Shown in pieces: positions 8,489-16,917 of a stretch of DNA of 64,000 nt. Origin of the DNA: Mucilaginibacter sp. cycad4 (GTDB lineage: Bacteria; Bacteroidota; Bacteroidia; Sphingobacteriales; Sphingobacteriaceae); NCBI RefSeq assembly GCF_034263275.1, contig NZ_CP139559.1, positions 3,782,001-3,846,000 on the forward strand, read 5' to 3'. Under the pieces are notes generated by a model. The model ran no database searches. It was not told the DNA's origin and saw only the letters and a list, made by a program, of their open reading frames with translations. The position numbers and the translations under genes were made by a program. Positions within the stretch are counted from its first letter, which is position 1. Every line of letters starts with the position of its first letter.

Positions 8489-9733
8489 TTAAACCCTTTC
8501 AGGTGCAAATTCTTTAATATCGATAGTAGTTGGTTTGCCCGATATAATTTCGCTTGCCAGCAAACCGGTTGCCGCCCCGAGGCTAAGCCCCATCATTCCA
8601 TGCCCGGTAGCTACAGTCAGGTTGTTATATTGTTTGCTCCTGCCGATATAAGGCAATCCATCGGCAGATGAAGGCCGGAAGCCAAACCAGATATCCTTTT
8701 GCTCCGGAACAGCAGGCTTTAAACCGGGGAAATACTTCGGCACCGATTCAACAATACCTTTTACGCGGTTCATGTTGATCCGGTCGTTGATCTTATCAAG
8801 TTCCATAGTACCCCCATAGCGTAAACCACCGTTCATCGGTGTAATAGCTACCCTTGCTTCGGCCAGCAGTGCAGGGATATGCATGGTTTCGCTATTATCT
8901 TTCACATTAAAAGAATAACCTTTGCCCGGCATCAGCAGGATCTTTACACCCAACAGCCTGCCTATGGCCGGCGACCAGGAGCCGCCTGCAATAACGTATT
9001 CATCGGCACTAAACTCCTCGTTACCTGCCAATACCCTGCTCACTTTGCCGCCTTTGGTTTCAATTTTGGTAACCTCTTTATTAGTAACCAGGTTTACACC
9101 GGCAGCTTTCAGATGTTTGATTAAAGCAGCCATCAATTTGTTGGGCGACAGGTGTGCATCGCAGCGGTAATGAACCGCGCCTAATACATCAAGCTCAAGT
9201 TTTGGCTGTAGTTTTTTACAGTCATCAACACTAAGTACGGCCATATCCAGGCCTAATTCCCTGCCTTTTTCTGCCATGTGGGCTTCTTCCTCACCAGCCT
9301 TTTCGGTTTTATAAAACATCAGGATGCCTTTTTCAACCAGGTCGAAATCAAAACCGGGCTCTTTGCTCAGATCTTCATAAAGGTTTTTGCTAAGCAGGGA
9401 AAGTTCCGTTAAAGGAACAGCAGACCTTTCAACGTGCGCGGCATTCGCTTTCTTTAAAAATTTTAATCCCCATGAAATCAGTTCGGGGTTTAAGGATGGT
9501 TTTACATAGAACGGACTTTTGCTGTTAAACATCCATTTGATACCTTGCGAAACCATACCCGGCGTTGCCAGCGGGATAAAATGGCTTGGCACTATCATAC
9601 CGGCGTTTCCGTATGAACAGCTATCGGTCATATCGCCTTTATCAAGCACAGTAACCTCATGCCCGGCCTTTTGTAAATAATAAGCCGAACTAAGCCCTAC
9701 TATCCCACCTCCTATTATCAGCACCTTTGCCAT
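8489..9733 (-). CDS. FAD-dependent D-amino acid oxidoreductase, probable cis-4-hydroxy-D-proline oxidase/dehydrogenase
   Basis: 414 residues, DadA-like. The N-terminus VLIIGGGIVGLSSAYYLQ is the FAD-binding Rossmann motif, with the acidic end of strand 2 in VTVLDKGD; the C-terminal GLPYIGRSKQYNNLTVATGH is the second FAD contact of this family. It would turn cis-4-hydroxy-D-proline into 1-pyrroline-4-hydroxy-2-carboxylate, passing electrons to the respiratory chain or oxygen. It follows the epimerase on the same strand across a 320-base spacer full of inverted repeats. Alone it would be called D-amino acid dehydrogenase; the neighbouring epimerase and deaminase make the hydroxyproline role likely. 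Confidence 0.85.
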   Translation of the reverse strand: MAKVLIIGGGIVGLSSAYYLQKAGHEVTVLDKGDMTDSCSYGNAGMIVPSHFIPLATPGMVSQGIKWMFNSKSPFYVKPSLNPELISWGLKFLKKANAAHVERSAVPLTELSLLSKNLYEDLSKEPGFDFDLVEKGILMFYKTEKAGEEEAHMAEKGRELGLDMAVLSVDDCKKLQPKLELDVLGAVHYRCDAHLSPNKLMAALIKHLKAAGVNLVTNKEVTKIETKGGKVSRVLAGNEEFSADEYVIAGGSWSPAIGRLLGVKILLMPGKGYSFNVKDNSETMHIPALLAEARVAITPMNGGLRYGGTMELDKINDRINMNRVKGIVESVPKYFPGLKPAVPEQKDIWFGFRPSSADGLPYIGRSKQYNNLTVATGHGMMGLSLGAATGLLASEIISGKPTTIDIKEFAPERV

Positions 9734-9742
9734 TTTTTATTT

Positions 9743-9777
9743 TAAGCTGAAAGCTTAAGGCGGAAAGCCGAAAGCTT
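9743..9777. repeat. degenerate 7-bp-period repeat, copy B
   Basis: Five heptads TAAGCTG, AAAGCTT, AAGGCGG, AAAGCCG, AAAGCTT immediately upstream of the oxidase start. Same family as copies at 5246, 52018 and 61758. Confidence 0.65.
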
Positions 9778-9818
9778 TTTATTTAGAAAATTATTAATTA
9801 AAAACAGTTCAAACGTCC

Positions 9819-9848
9819 CATCAGGGTCTCTCGAAGAGGACCCTGATG
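9819..9848. repeat. hairpin repeat, first copy
   Basis: A 30-base near-perfect palindrome beginning CATCAGGGTC and ending GACCCTGATG. Its core recurs in inverted orientation at 9907-9936. Confidence 0.75.
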
Positions 9849-9906
9849 TATACGCTATGCAGATTCGCTGTTCTGGATACTTGTTAGATGTTTAGAAAGC
9901 GGTGAA

Positions 9907-9936
9907 CCTCAGGGTCCTCTGCGAGAGACCCTGAGG
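9907..9936. repeat. hairpin repeat, second (inverted) copy
   Basis: A 30-base palindrome beginning CCTCAGGGTC and ending GACCCTGAGG; its reverse complement matches the 9819-9848 hairpin except for a few bases. Two such units in opposite orientation suggest a REP-like pair. Confidence 0.75.
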
Positions 9937-9958
9937 GAACATGACAGTTAAACGCTAA

Positions 9959-10040
9959 CGTCATTGCGAGGAACGAAGCAATCCCCCATTAGCAAGTTCG
10001 CCCTGTATAGTTTGGGATTGCTTCGTTCCTCGCAATGACG
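9959..10040. repeat. large inverted repeat (REP/MITE-like)
   Basis: Two perfectly complementary 27-base arms (9959-9985 and 10014-10040) around a 28-base loop. The arms begin CGTCATTGCGAGGAACG, a sequence that from memory is dispersed in many bacterial genomes. The element lies directly after the epimerase stop and might also end or stabilise transcripts. Confidence 0.85.
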
Positions 10041-10053
10041 CTTTGAGATATTG

Positions 10054-11055
10054 TTATATCACCTGGAAACCATGCGCATACGGATCGTCATCATCTATTT
10101 TGATGGTGTTGTAGCCGTAAACTTTGGCCCAGCCTTCTACGCTTGGTATAATGGCATCAAAGTCATTGATCTTAACCACTTCCTCAACCCGGCCGGTAAA
10201 TTTGCTGCCGATGATGCTTTCATGAATAAAAGGCTCACCTAATTTCAGTTTACCTTTGGCAAACCATTGCGCCATACGGGCGGATGTACCTGTTCCGCAA
10301 GGCGACCTGTCGATAGCTTTATCGCCATAAAACACAGCGTTACGCGCCGTAGCATCTGCCGATAGCGTAGCACCGGCCCAAAGGATATGGGTACAGGTGT
10401 TTATAGTAGGATCCTGCGGGTGTACAAACTGATATTTTTCGTTGATACGCTTGCGCAGCACCTGGCTCCAGGCTATCAGTTGCCCTGCGGTATAATCTTC
10501 GATGCCCTTGAAATTAGGCTGAGGATCAACAATGGCATAGTAATTACCGCCATATGATACATCTATGGTAAGCGTACCAAGGTCAGGACATTCTACCTGT
10601 AAATCAGTCGCGGCAAGGTAAGCTGCCACATTCCTGAGTTTTACCGAGGTTACTTTTTTGCCCTCCTGCTTGTACTCAATCAATACAAGACCGGCAGGCG
10701 CTTCCATACGTACTATACCCGGAGTTTTGGGTTGGATCAACCCTTCTTCAATGGCTATGGTAATGGTGCCGATAGTTCCGTGACCGCACATGGGTAAACA
10801 ACCACTGGTTTCTATAAACAAAACGGCAACGTCGTTTTCCGGATCATGAGGCGGGTACAGGATACTGCCCGACATCATATCATGCCCCCTTGGTTCAAAC
10901 ATCAGGCCCGTCCTGATCCAGTCATACTCTTTTAAAAAGTGCTGACGTTTCTGGCTCATGTTGTCGCCTTTAAGCGTGGGACCGCCACCGGCCACCAGTC
11001 TTACGGGATTGCCGCAGGTATGGGCATCAACACAAAAGAAAGTTTTACTTGCCAT
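10054..11055 (-). CDS. 4-hydroxyproline 2-epimerase (proline racemase family)
   Basis: 333 residues, the usual length. It interconverts trans-4-hydroxy-L-proline and cis-4-hydroxy-D-proline by two-base catalysis. Both catalytic cysteines are present: C90 in LPMCGHGTIG and C253 in DRSPCGTGTS, which separates it from the trans-3-hydroxyproline dehydratases, where the first is replaced. Its start lies 6 bases after the stop of the DapA-family gene, so the two are co-transcribed. Proline racemase activity cannot be excluded from sequence alone, but the pathway context favours hydroxyproline. Confidence 0.92.
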   Translation of the reverse strand: MASKTFFCVDAHTCGNPVRLVAGGGPTLKGDNMSQKRQHFLKEYDWIRTGLMFEPRGHDMMSGSILYPPHDPENDVAVLFIETSGCLPMCGHGTIGTITIAIEEGLIQPKTPGIVRMEAPAGLVLIEYKQEGKKVTSVKLRNVAAYLAATDLQVECPDLGTLTIDVSYGGNYYAIVDPQPNFKGIEDYTAGQLIAWSQVLRKRINEKYQFVHPQDPTINTCTHILWAGATLSADATARNAVFYGDKAIDRSPCGTGTSARMAQWFAKGKLKLGEPFIHESIIGSKFTGRVEEVVKINDFDAIIPSVEGWAKVYGYNTIKIDDDDPYAHGFQVI

Positions 11056-11061
11056 ATGTTA

Positions 11062-12000
11062 TTATAACGCTACTTCGGTTAATTTACCCCAGCTGCCTAC
11101 AGGTAGCTCAGGCCTTGCGGCAAGTGCATCATTAATGATTTTTTGAACTTTTTCGCGCTCCGCACCAATTAATGGCAAACGAGGCGCACGTACATTTTCG
11201 GTACCTATACCCGTTGCAACCTCGGCCAGTTTAATGTACTGTACCAGCTTAGGGTGGATATCAAGCTCAAGCACAGGTAAAAACCAACGATAGATAGCCA
11301 AAGCTTCGTCATACCTTTTTGCTTTAACCAAACGGTAAATAGCAACAGTTTCTTTAGGGAAAGCATCAACCAAACCGGCAACCCAGCCGTCAGCACCCAT
11401 AACAAGGCTTTCCATAGCCAGCGGATCAACACCGGTAAAGATCTTAAACCTGTCATCAAAACGGTTGATCATACGGGTAACGTTTGATACATCGCGGGTT
11501 GATTCTTTTACCGCCTGGATATTGTCATAAGCGGCAAGCTGTTCAAACATATCTAAAGTAACCTCAATCTTATAATCAACAGGGTTATTGTAGATCATGA
11601 TTGGCAGTTCGGTGCTTTTTGCAATAGTTGTAAGGTAAGCAACTGTTTCGCGGGCTTCGCTATTGTAACGCATAGGCGGTAACAGCATCAAGCCATCGGC
11701 GCCTTTATCAAAAGCTTTTTGAGCATAAGCAACAGCTGCCTTGGTAGTTTGCTCGGCAATGTTCAATATAACGGGAACTTTTCCTTTAACAAACTCAACG
11801 GTATGGGCAAGCAGCGCAAATTTTTCATCATCGCTTAAAACGCTTGCTTCGCCTAATGAGCCGCCTAATATAAATCCGTCAACACCGGCCTCAAGCTGGG
11901 CGTTCAGGTTTATATCAAAAGCATCAAAATCAAGTTCGTCATTATCTGTAAATTTTGTAGTTACTGCAGGGAGTACACCTTTCCAATCAAAAGTTATCAT
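11062..12000 (-). CDS. DapA-family deaminase, probable 1-pyrroline-4-hydroxy-2-carboxylate deaminase
   Basis: 312 residues of the dihydrodipicolinate synthase/N-acetylneuraminate lyase fold. The Schiff-base lysine is K165 in IQAVKESTRD and the catalytic tyrosine Y137 in IMIYNNPVDY; FILGGSLGEASVLSDDE is the substrate-carboxylate loop, in the GGxxGE form rather than the GTTGE of DapA. In the hydroxyproline pathway it converts pyrroline-4-hydroxy-2-carboxylate to alpha-ketoglutarate semialdehyde with loss of ammonia. First gene of the Hyp trio, 121 bases after SusD and with its own -7 box. The family has many aldolases, so the assignment depends on context. Confidence 0.85.
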   Translation of the reverse strand: MITFDWKGVLPAVTTKFTDNDELDFDAFDINLNAQLEAGVDGFILGGSLGEASVLSDDEKFALLAHTVEFVKGKVPVILNIAEQTTKAAVAYAQKAFDKGADGLMLLPPMRYNSEARETVAYLTTIAKSTELPIMIYNNPVDYKIEVTLDMFEQLAAYDNIQAVKESTRDVSNVTRMINRFDDRFKIFTGVDPLAMESLVMGADGWVAGLVDAFPKETVAIYRLVKAKRYDEALAIYRWFLPVLELDIHPKLVQYIKLAEVATGIGTENVRAPRLPLIGAEREKVQKIINDALAARPELPVGSWGKLTEVAL

Positions 12001-12016
12001 TGTATAATATTTTTCA

Positions 12017-12024
12017 CAAAACTA
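12017..12024 (-). promoter_or_regulatory. -7 box for the deaminase-epimerase-oxidase genes
   Basis: TAGTTTTG on the minus strand matches TAnnTTTG exactly, 16 bases ahead of the ATG at 12000. It would let the catabolic genes be transcribed apart from susCD. No matching -33 element was found. Confidence 0.45.
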
Positions 12025-12121
12025 AAATAGTATTAAATAAGTTTATTTAACAATTTAGCAGACACTAACCGTATTTTAACCAATAATGTCAAACACATGC
12101 TTATTGCCTGCTAAATAATGC

Positions 12122-13519
12122 TTATTGCGCATCCCACCAAACCCTGTCGGTGAGCTTAGCATTTTGCTGCGGCTGGGGGTTTGCGGTCATTTCTGTTTGA
12201 GGATACAACACCCTGCGTGGGATATCCGACAAGGCATTTTTAACCTTGCTTAACGCCGGGTAGCCTGTACGCCTCCAATCCGTATAGTTTTCCATCGACA
12301 GGAAATTAGCCACAACCTTTTCTTCAATAATAAGTTTTATAGCGTTAGTACTTGTAAGCGCTCCCCTTGAAGTTAGATAGCTATCCGCAACGGCATCAGT
12401 AATACCCAGTTTTGACATATGCGATTTAACCGCCAGCGAATAAACCGGTTGAGCCGCAGTTGCTCCTGATATTACAAATGTAGCTTCGGCTTTTAAAAAT
12501 AACGCCTCCGAATAAGTAACAATGTAGTTATTTGAGCTTGTACTTGCATAAAAAGAACCACCTAATGAATACGATTCCAAACTACCAATATCGTCCGAGC
12601 CAATCACCCTTCCGGTATATAAACCGGTTTCAATAGCCGGTGCTACCATTTTTGATAGGCGCGGATCTTTCCTGGCCGCAAAACCATCAACAAACGTTGA
12701 AGCTAATACCAGCGTTGAACCCGGCAAAAAGTTTTGCTGCCATGGATTTTCGGCACCGGCACTACCGGCGAAAGGCATTTTCATATCATCATCATTACTT
12801 GTCATGCCGTTTTCAAGAGCGGTTAGGGCCAGTTGTGCCTGGGCGGCAGCTGTATGCCCCGGTGCTTTAGTGAGGTGCATATAATAACGCGCCTTTAATG
12901 TATAAGCGGCCTTTTTCCATTTGCTCATATCACCGGTGTAGTAAAAATCATCGCCAGTCGGCACGGTGGTGCTGTTTTTGGCAATATCGGCAATGGAATT
13001 ATCAAGCAGGGTTTGGATCTGCGTATAAACTGATTGCTGGCTGTCATAAGTTGGGGCAACGTTAGCAATCCCCTGAAAGCCTTTTGAAAACGGCACATCG
13101 CCCCAAACATCAGTAGCTGAGCCAAGCGTGTAAGCCAGCAAGATCTTTGATATAGCGGCGTAATTGGCATTGCCATCGGCTTCCGCTTTTTTGTTTAACA
13201 GTACAAGGTTATTCATTACCTGCGTGTAAAAATTATACCAATCACTATCCATATCCTGGTGATACATGAGGTAGGTGCCAAAGTTAGGTGGTACCTGATT
13301 CAAAGCTATTACCTGCAGGTATTGCTGTAGTACTATGGCAAGGTTAGCACCACCCGCAGCAGTGATATTTTGTGATATGGCAGCCTCAACCGGTGCAAGG
13401 ATCTGTGCTTCTTTAACATCTATAGGCCTGTTGGGGTCCTGGTTTACATCAATGTATTTTTTACAGCCCGTAAAACTTACCAACGCGCATGTTATTAACG
13501 TGATATATTTATTTTTCAT
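12122..13519 (-). CDS. SusD/RagB-like outer membrane lipoprotein (SusD-like 2 type)
   Basis: 465 residues. Lipoprotein signal MKNKYITLITCALVSFTGC, with the lipobox Cys followed by KKYIDVNQDPNRP, the standard start of SusD-like proteins. It would sit on the cell surface as the substrate-binding lid of the SusC pore encoded 25 bases upstream. Interior features such as ILLAYTLGSATDVWGDVPF are typical of the SusD-like 2 branch often found with non-classical substrates. Being directly followed by the hydroxyproline catabolic genes, it may bind Hyp-rich peptides or glycopeptides; this is inference. Confidence 0.92.
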   Translation of the reverse strand: MKNKYITLITCALVSFTGCKKYIDVNQDPNRPIDVKEAQILAPVEAAISQNITAAGGANLAIVLQQYLQVIALNQVPPNFGTYLMYHQDMDSDWYNFYTQVMNNLVLLNKKAEADGNANYAAISKILLAYTLGSATDVWGDVPFSKGFQGIANVAPTYDSQQSVYTQIQTLLDNSIADIAKNSTTVPTGDDFYYTGDMSKWKKAAYTLKARYYMHLTKAPGHTAAAQAQLALTALENGMTSNDDDMKMPFAGSAGAENPWQQNFLPGSTLVLASTFVDGFAARKDPRLSKMVAPAIETGLYTGRVIGSDDIGSLESYSLGGSFYASTSSNNYIVTYSEALFLKAEATFVISGATAAQPVYSLAVKSHMSKLGITDAVADSYLTSRGALTSTNAIKLIIEEKVVANFLSMENYTDWRRTGYPALSKVKNALSDIPRRVLYPQTEMTANPQPQQNAKLTDRVWWDAQ

Positions 13520-13544
13520 GACAATTTCTTATTAATGATTTAAA

Positions 13545-16500
13545 TTATAGGGTAACTTTCAAGCTAAAATCAACTGATCTTGAAGTTGGGGTTGAGAATG
13601 AATAGATACCTTGTGATCCGTTTGCAGAACCAAATGAGCTAACTTCGGGGTCACCACCTGTAAAGTGCGGAGCGTGGATCCAAAGGTTGCGGCCGGTTAC
13701 GCTAAATGTTGCCGATTTGAAGGGGCTTTTACTTAACCATGATGGTTTTAAAGTATAACCCAAACTTACGTTACGCAGTTTTACATAGCTACCATCCTGA
13801 ATAACCGATTCCAAAACGCCGTTTGCACGCTGGTAATAAGCCTGGCCGTTAACCGCTATAGTATTTGGTTGCCCGGTAGTAGCATTTACGCCATCAACTA
13901 CCCTTAAACCACGGTTTTCGGTAACCTTTGGTGTACCATAAAAATAACCATAGCCATCAACGTTATTTTGAATATCTCCGCCACGCTTGATATCAAAAAA
14001 GAAACTGAAATTGAATTGTTTGTACCTGAAATTATTGTTTATACCACCAAGCCAGTTTGGATTAATATTACCTACTATACCCTGTGTATCGTCGGCATAT
14101 GGAAGGCCTGTATCATCAATCAATAACTTACCTGCCGCATTACGAGCGTAACGGGTACCGTATATCACACCGTAAGGCTGGCCAACTATAACATTAGTAA
14201 AACCATTGCTAATCAATGACAGGTCCTTATCAAGATAAAGTACTTTGTTCCGGTTACGAGTAAAATTCAAGGTAAGGTCCCAGTTAAAATCACGGCTCTT
14301 TACTGGCGTAATATTTAACAATACTTCGATACCCCTATTACGCATTATAGCCGAATTTACACTTGTGTAGGCATAGCCTGTTGATGGCGCAAGGGCCACT
14401 TGTGAAATAATGCCGTCAATTGTTTTTTTGCTGTAAAATGAGGCTTCAAGGCTGATACGATTATTAAAAAAGCCTGCTTCAAAGCCTGCTTCAAACTCGT
14501 TAATCCGTTCGTTTTTCAGATTTGGGTTACCAAGTACATCACTTTTCAAAAAGCCGGCCTGCCCTGCATAAGGGAATATAAGATTACGGATAGTTGCGCT
14601 ATTATATGGTGTTAATAAACTATAAGGACCTATGCCGCCGTCATTACCAACAGTACCATATGAAACCCTTACTTTACCCAGGTTCATTACTTTTGAAAAT
14701 TCCGGGCTAAAAAATTCTGAGAAGATGAAGCTACCAGCGGCAGAGCCATAAGGATAAAAGCTATGATCTTTTGACAATACCGAGTTACCATCATACCTGC
14801 CGGTTAATGATAATAGCAGGAAGCGCTTATACTCGATGTTTGATTGCAGGTAAAAACCAACCTTACGTTGCAAGTATGAAGCCTCTTTATAAGTAACTGT
14901 TGAAGCAGATGACATATTGTACAAGCCAGGTACAGTTAAACCTACACCATTTGCATAGGTATTTTCCGTATAGTTTGAGATCAGGTTATTACCCAATATA
15001 ACATCTACATTAAAATCACCAAATTGCTTATTAGCACTAATCAATAAATCGTTATTGTATTGGCGGTAATTGATATTCTGGTCAACAAGCCGACCATTGG
15101 GATTGGATACCGACTGGGTTGATTCATGGTACCTGTCCATTTCAGTATAAACATCGGCACCAAACCTTTCGGTAATGGTCAACCACGACAAAGGTTTATA
15201 ATCTGCAGTAAAAGTTGGTAAAAACCTGTTAACACCCGAATGATTTTTGATGTTATCCAACACCCAATATGGGTTATTGCGCGAGAAACGATATAAACGC
15301 TGGGTGCCATCAGCATTTAAATAAGGTTGCAAATTGTATGAAACCGGCGCAGTAAAAATTGTCCAAACCGGGCTTTCCAGCGCATACCCTTCAGGTAACC
15401 TATCATTTTGCGAGTTTGAATAATTTAACTGAAAAGTGGTATTCAGATTTTTTAACACCTGCGCACTATATTTTGCGAAAAAAGTATTACGCAAAAATTT
15501 AGTTGTCGGAACTGTTCCCTGCTGATTAAAATTAGAGTATGAAACCAGGTAAGTAGAATTGTTACCGCCGCCGCCAATATTAACGGTATTGTTATATGTA
15601 TGTCCGGTTTTAAAGAACAGATCTGACTGATTATAAACTTTTGCAGGCTGCCCGTTTATTTTCAGAGTATCCATGCGCGCGCCCCATGATGTGCTTGTTT
15701 TTTGATTCACACCATCATAATAAATACCGTTTGTACCTTGCGAATACTTATTTTGAATTTGCGGCAACAGCGGGTTTTCGAAAGAAAAATCAGAAGAAAA
15801 AGTTATCAGCGGTTTTTGATTTAAGGCGCCGTTTTTTGTGGTAATAATGACAACACCGTTGGCCCCCTTTGAACCGTATAAAGCTGTAGCTGCCGCACCT
15901 TTCAACACGTTCATACTGGCAATAATCGACGGATCTATATCTGCAATACGGTTAGTTCCAGGCCCCGAGTTTAGGTTGCCTGTTTCAGTATTATCAACAG
16001 GAACGCCGTCAATTACCATTAAAGGCTCATTAGTACCGTAAATTGAAGATCCTCCACGAATCACAATCCTTGCCGAACTACCCGGCGTACCAGATGAGCT
16101 TGTAACCTGAACACCGGCAACCTTACCGGCTATCGCGTTTACCAGGTTGGGCTCTTTTGATTGTGTGATCGACTCTGCCTTTACTTCTTGTGAGCTGTAA
16201 GTTAAAATCCTTTTGTCGCGTTTGATACCCAATGCGGTAACAACCACTTCGTTCAGCACTTTGTTATCTTCGGCTAAGGCAATATTAACCTGTGCCTGAC
16301 CTGTGAGCTTAAGCTCCTGCGCAGTAAAACCTATTGCGGTTACAATTAGTGTACCCTGCCCGGTATAATCAAGGCTGAACATACCACTGCCATTGGTAAC
16401 AGAACCGGCGCTTGTATTTTTTATTTTAACGGAAGCGCCGGCTATAGGCTCGCCCTTCTCGTCGGTTACCTTTCCTTTTAATGTTACTGTTTGCGCGTAG

Positions 16501-16571
16501 GTGCTGTAACAAAACACAAACACACTTAGTAAAGGCAAAATGAACCTCTTTAGTAATTGTTTAAACTTCAT
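13545..16571 (-). CDS. SusC/RagA-like TonB-dependent outer membrane transporter
   Basis: 1008 residues. Signal peptide ending in YAQ, then a CarboxypepD_reg-like domain (about 28-115, VTLKGKVTDEKGEPIAGAS), a TonB box region LNEVVVTALG, the plug domain (about 120-235, with the GGSSIYGTNEPLMVIDGVPV block) and a 22-strand barrel ending in an aromatic-rich C-terminus (VDFSLKVTL). First gene of the leftward cluster, paired with SusD, and divergent from the GH146/GH127 genes. It would import the ligand captured by SusD with energy from TonB-ExbBD. Confidence 0.95.
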   Translation of the reverse strand: MKFKQLLKRFILPLLSVFVFCYSTYAQTVTLKGKVTDEKGEPIAGASVKIKNTSAGSVTNGSGMFSLDYTGQGTLIVTAIGFTAQELKLTGQAQVNIALAEDNKVLNEVVVTALGIKRDKRILTYSSQEVKAESITQSKEPNLVNAIAGKVAGVQVTSSSGTPGSSARIVIRGGSSIYGTNEPLMVIDGVPVDNTETGNLNSGPGTNRIADIDPSIIASMNVLKGAAATALYGSKGANGVVIITTKNGALNQKPLITFSSDFSFENPLLPQIQNKYSQGTNGIYYDGVNQKTSTSWGARMDTLKINGQPAKVYNQSDLFFKTGHTYNNTVNIGGGGNNSTYLVSYSNFNQQGTVPTTKFLRNTFFAKYSAQVLKNLNTTFQLNYSNSQNDRLPEGYALESPVWTIFTAPVSYNLQPYLNADGTQRLYRFSRNNPYWVLDNIKNHSGVNRFLPTFTADYKPLSWLTITERFGADVYTEMDRYHESTQSVSNPNGRLVDQNINYRQYNNDLLISANKQFGDFNVDVILGNNLISNYTENTYANGVGLTVPGLYNMSSASTVTYKEASYLQRKVGFYLQSNIEYKRFLLLSLTGRYDGNSVLSKDHSFYPYGSAAGSFIFSEFFSPEFSKVMNLGKVRVSYGTVGNDGGIGPYSLLTPYNSATIRNLIFPYAGQAGFLKSDVLGNPNLKNERINEFEAGFEAGFFNNRISLEASFYSKKTIDGIISQVALAPSTGYAYTSVNSAIMRNRGIEVLLNITPVKSRDFNWDLTLNFTRNRNKVLYLDKDLSLISNGFTNVIVGQPYGVIYGTRYARNAAGKLLIDDTGLPYADDTQGIVGNINPNWLGGINNNFRYKQFNFSFFFDIKRGGDIQNNVDGYGYFYGTPKVTENRGLRVVDGVNATTGQPNTIAVNGQAYYQRANGVLESVIQDGSYVKLRNVSLGYTLKPSWLSKSPFKSATFSVTGRNLWIHAPHFTGGDPEVSSFGSANGSQGIYSFSTPTSRSVDFSLKVTL

Positions 16572-16917
16572 AAATTAAATTTTGGGGTTAATGACTATGT
16601 ATTACACGCTGTATTCCAGCCACGTAAAACTATCCGGGAGGCACCCCTTGTTTTTTTATGAAATTTGCCAATACTACCCGTATCTTAACATTCCTGTTAC
16701 AATAGCATTAAATTGATATTATATTTATATAAAAACCTGTTAAAGCGTTAATATATTGACAGTTAATCTGCAGCGCTATTAAGAAACTTACTTTAAAAAG
16801 TCAACGCATAAAAAAACGGCTAAAATCCTGCTATCAACTGCAAAATATCATTTAAAACAATTGTGAAAAACACACTAATTTAGTTGACAGTTATTCTTAC
16901 CATTATACAAACATATC
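16572..16917. promoter_or_regulatory. divergent control region between susC and the GH146-like gene
   Basis: 346 bases without a gene, between leftward susCD/Hyp genes and rightward GH146/GH127 genes. The decamer TTGACAGTTA occurs twice in the same orientation (16756 and 16884), 128 bases apart; the second ends 25 bases before the GH146 ATG. No exact TAnnTTTG box was found for either gene, so promoters are not assigned. Confidence 0.5.

Larger units (their letters stand above)
9734..10053. other. repeat-filled spacer between epimerase and oxidase genes
   Basis: 320 bases without a gene. It contains one heptad element (9743-9777), two related hairpins (9819-9848, 9907-9936) and a large inverted repeat (9959-10040). 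No coding potential was seen. Confidence 0.7.

Noticed and set aside
16756..16761. TTGACA as a sigma-70 -35 element
   Set aside because: Bacteroidota housekeeping promoters use TTTG and TAnnTTTG, and no matching -10 lies at the right distance.
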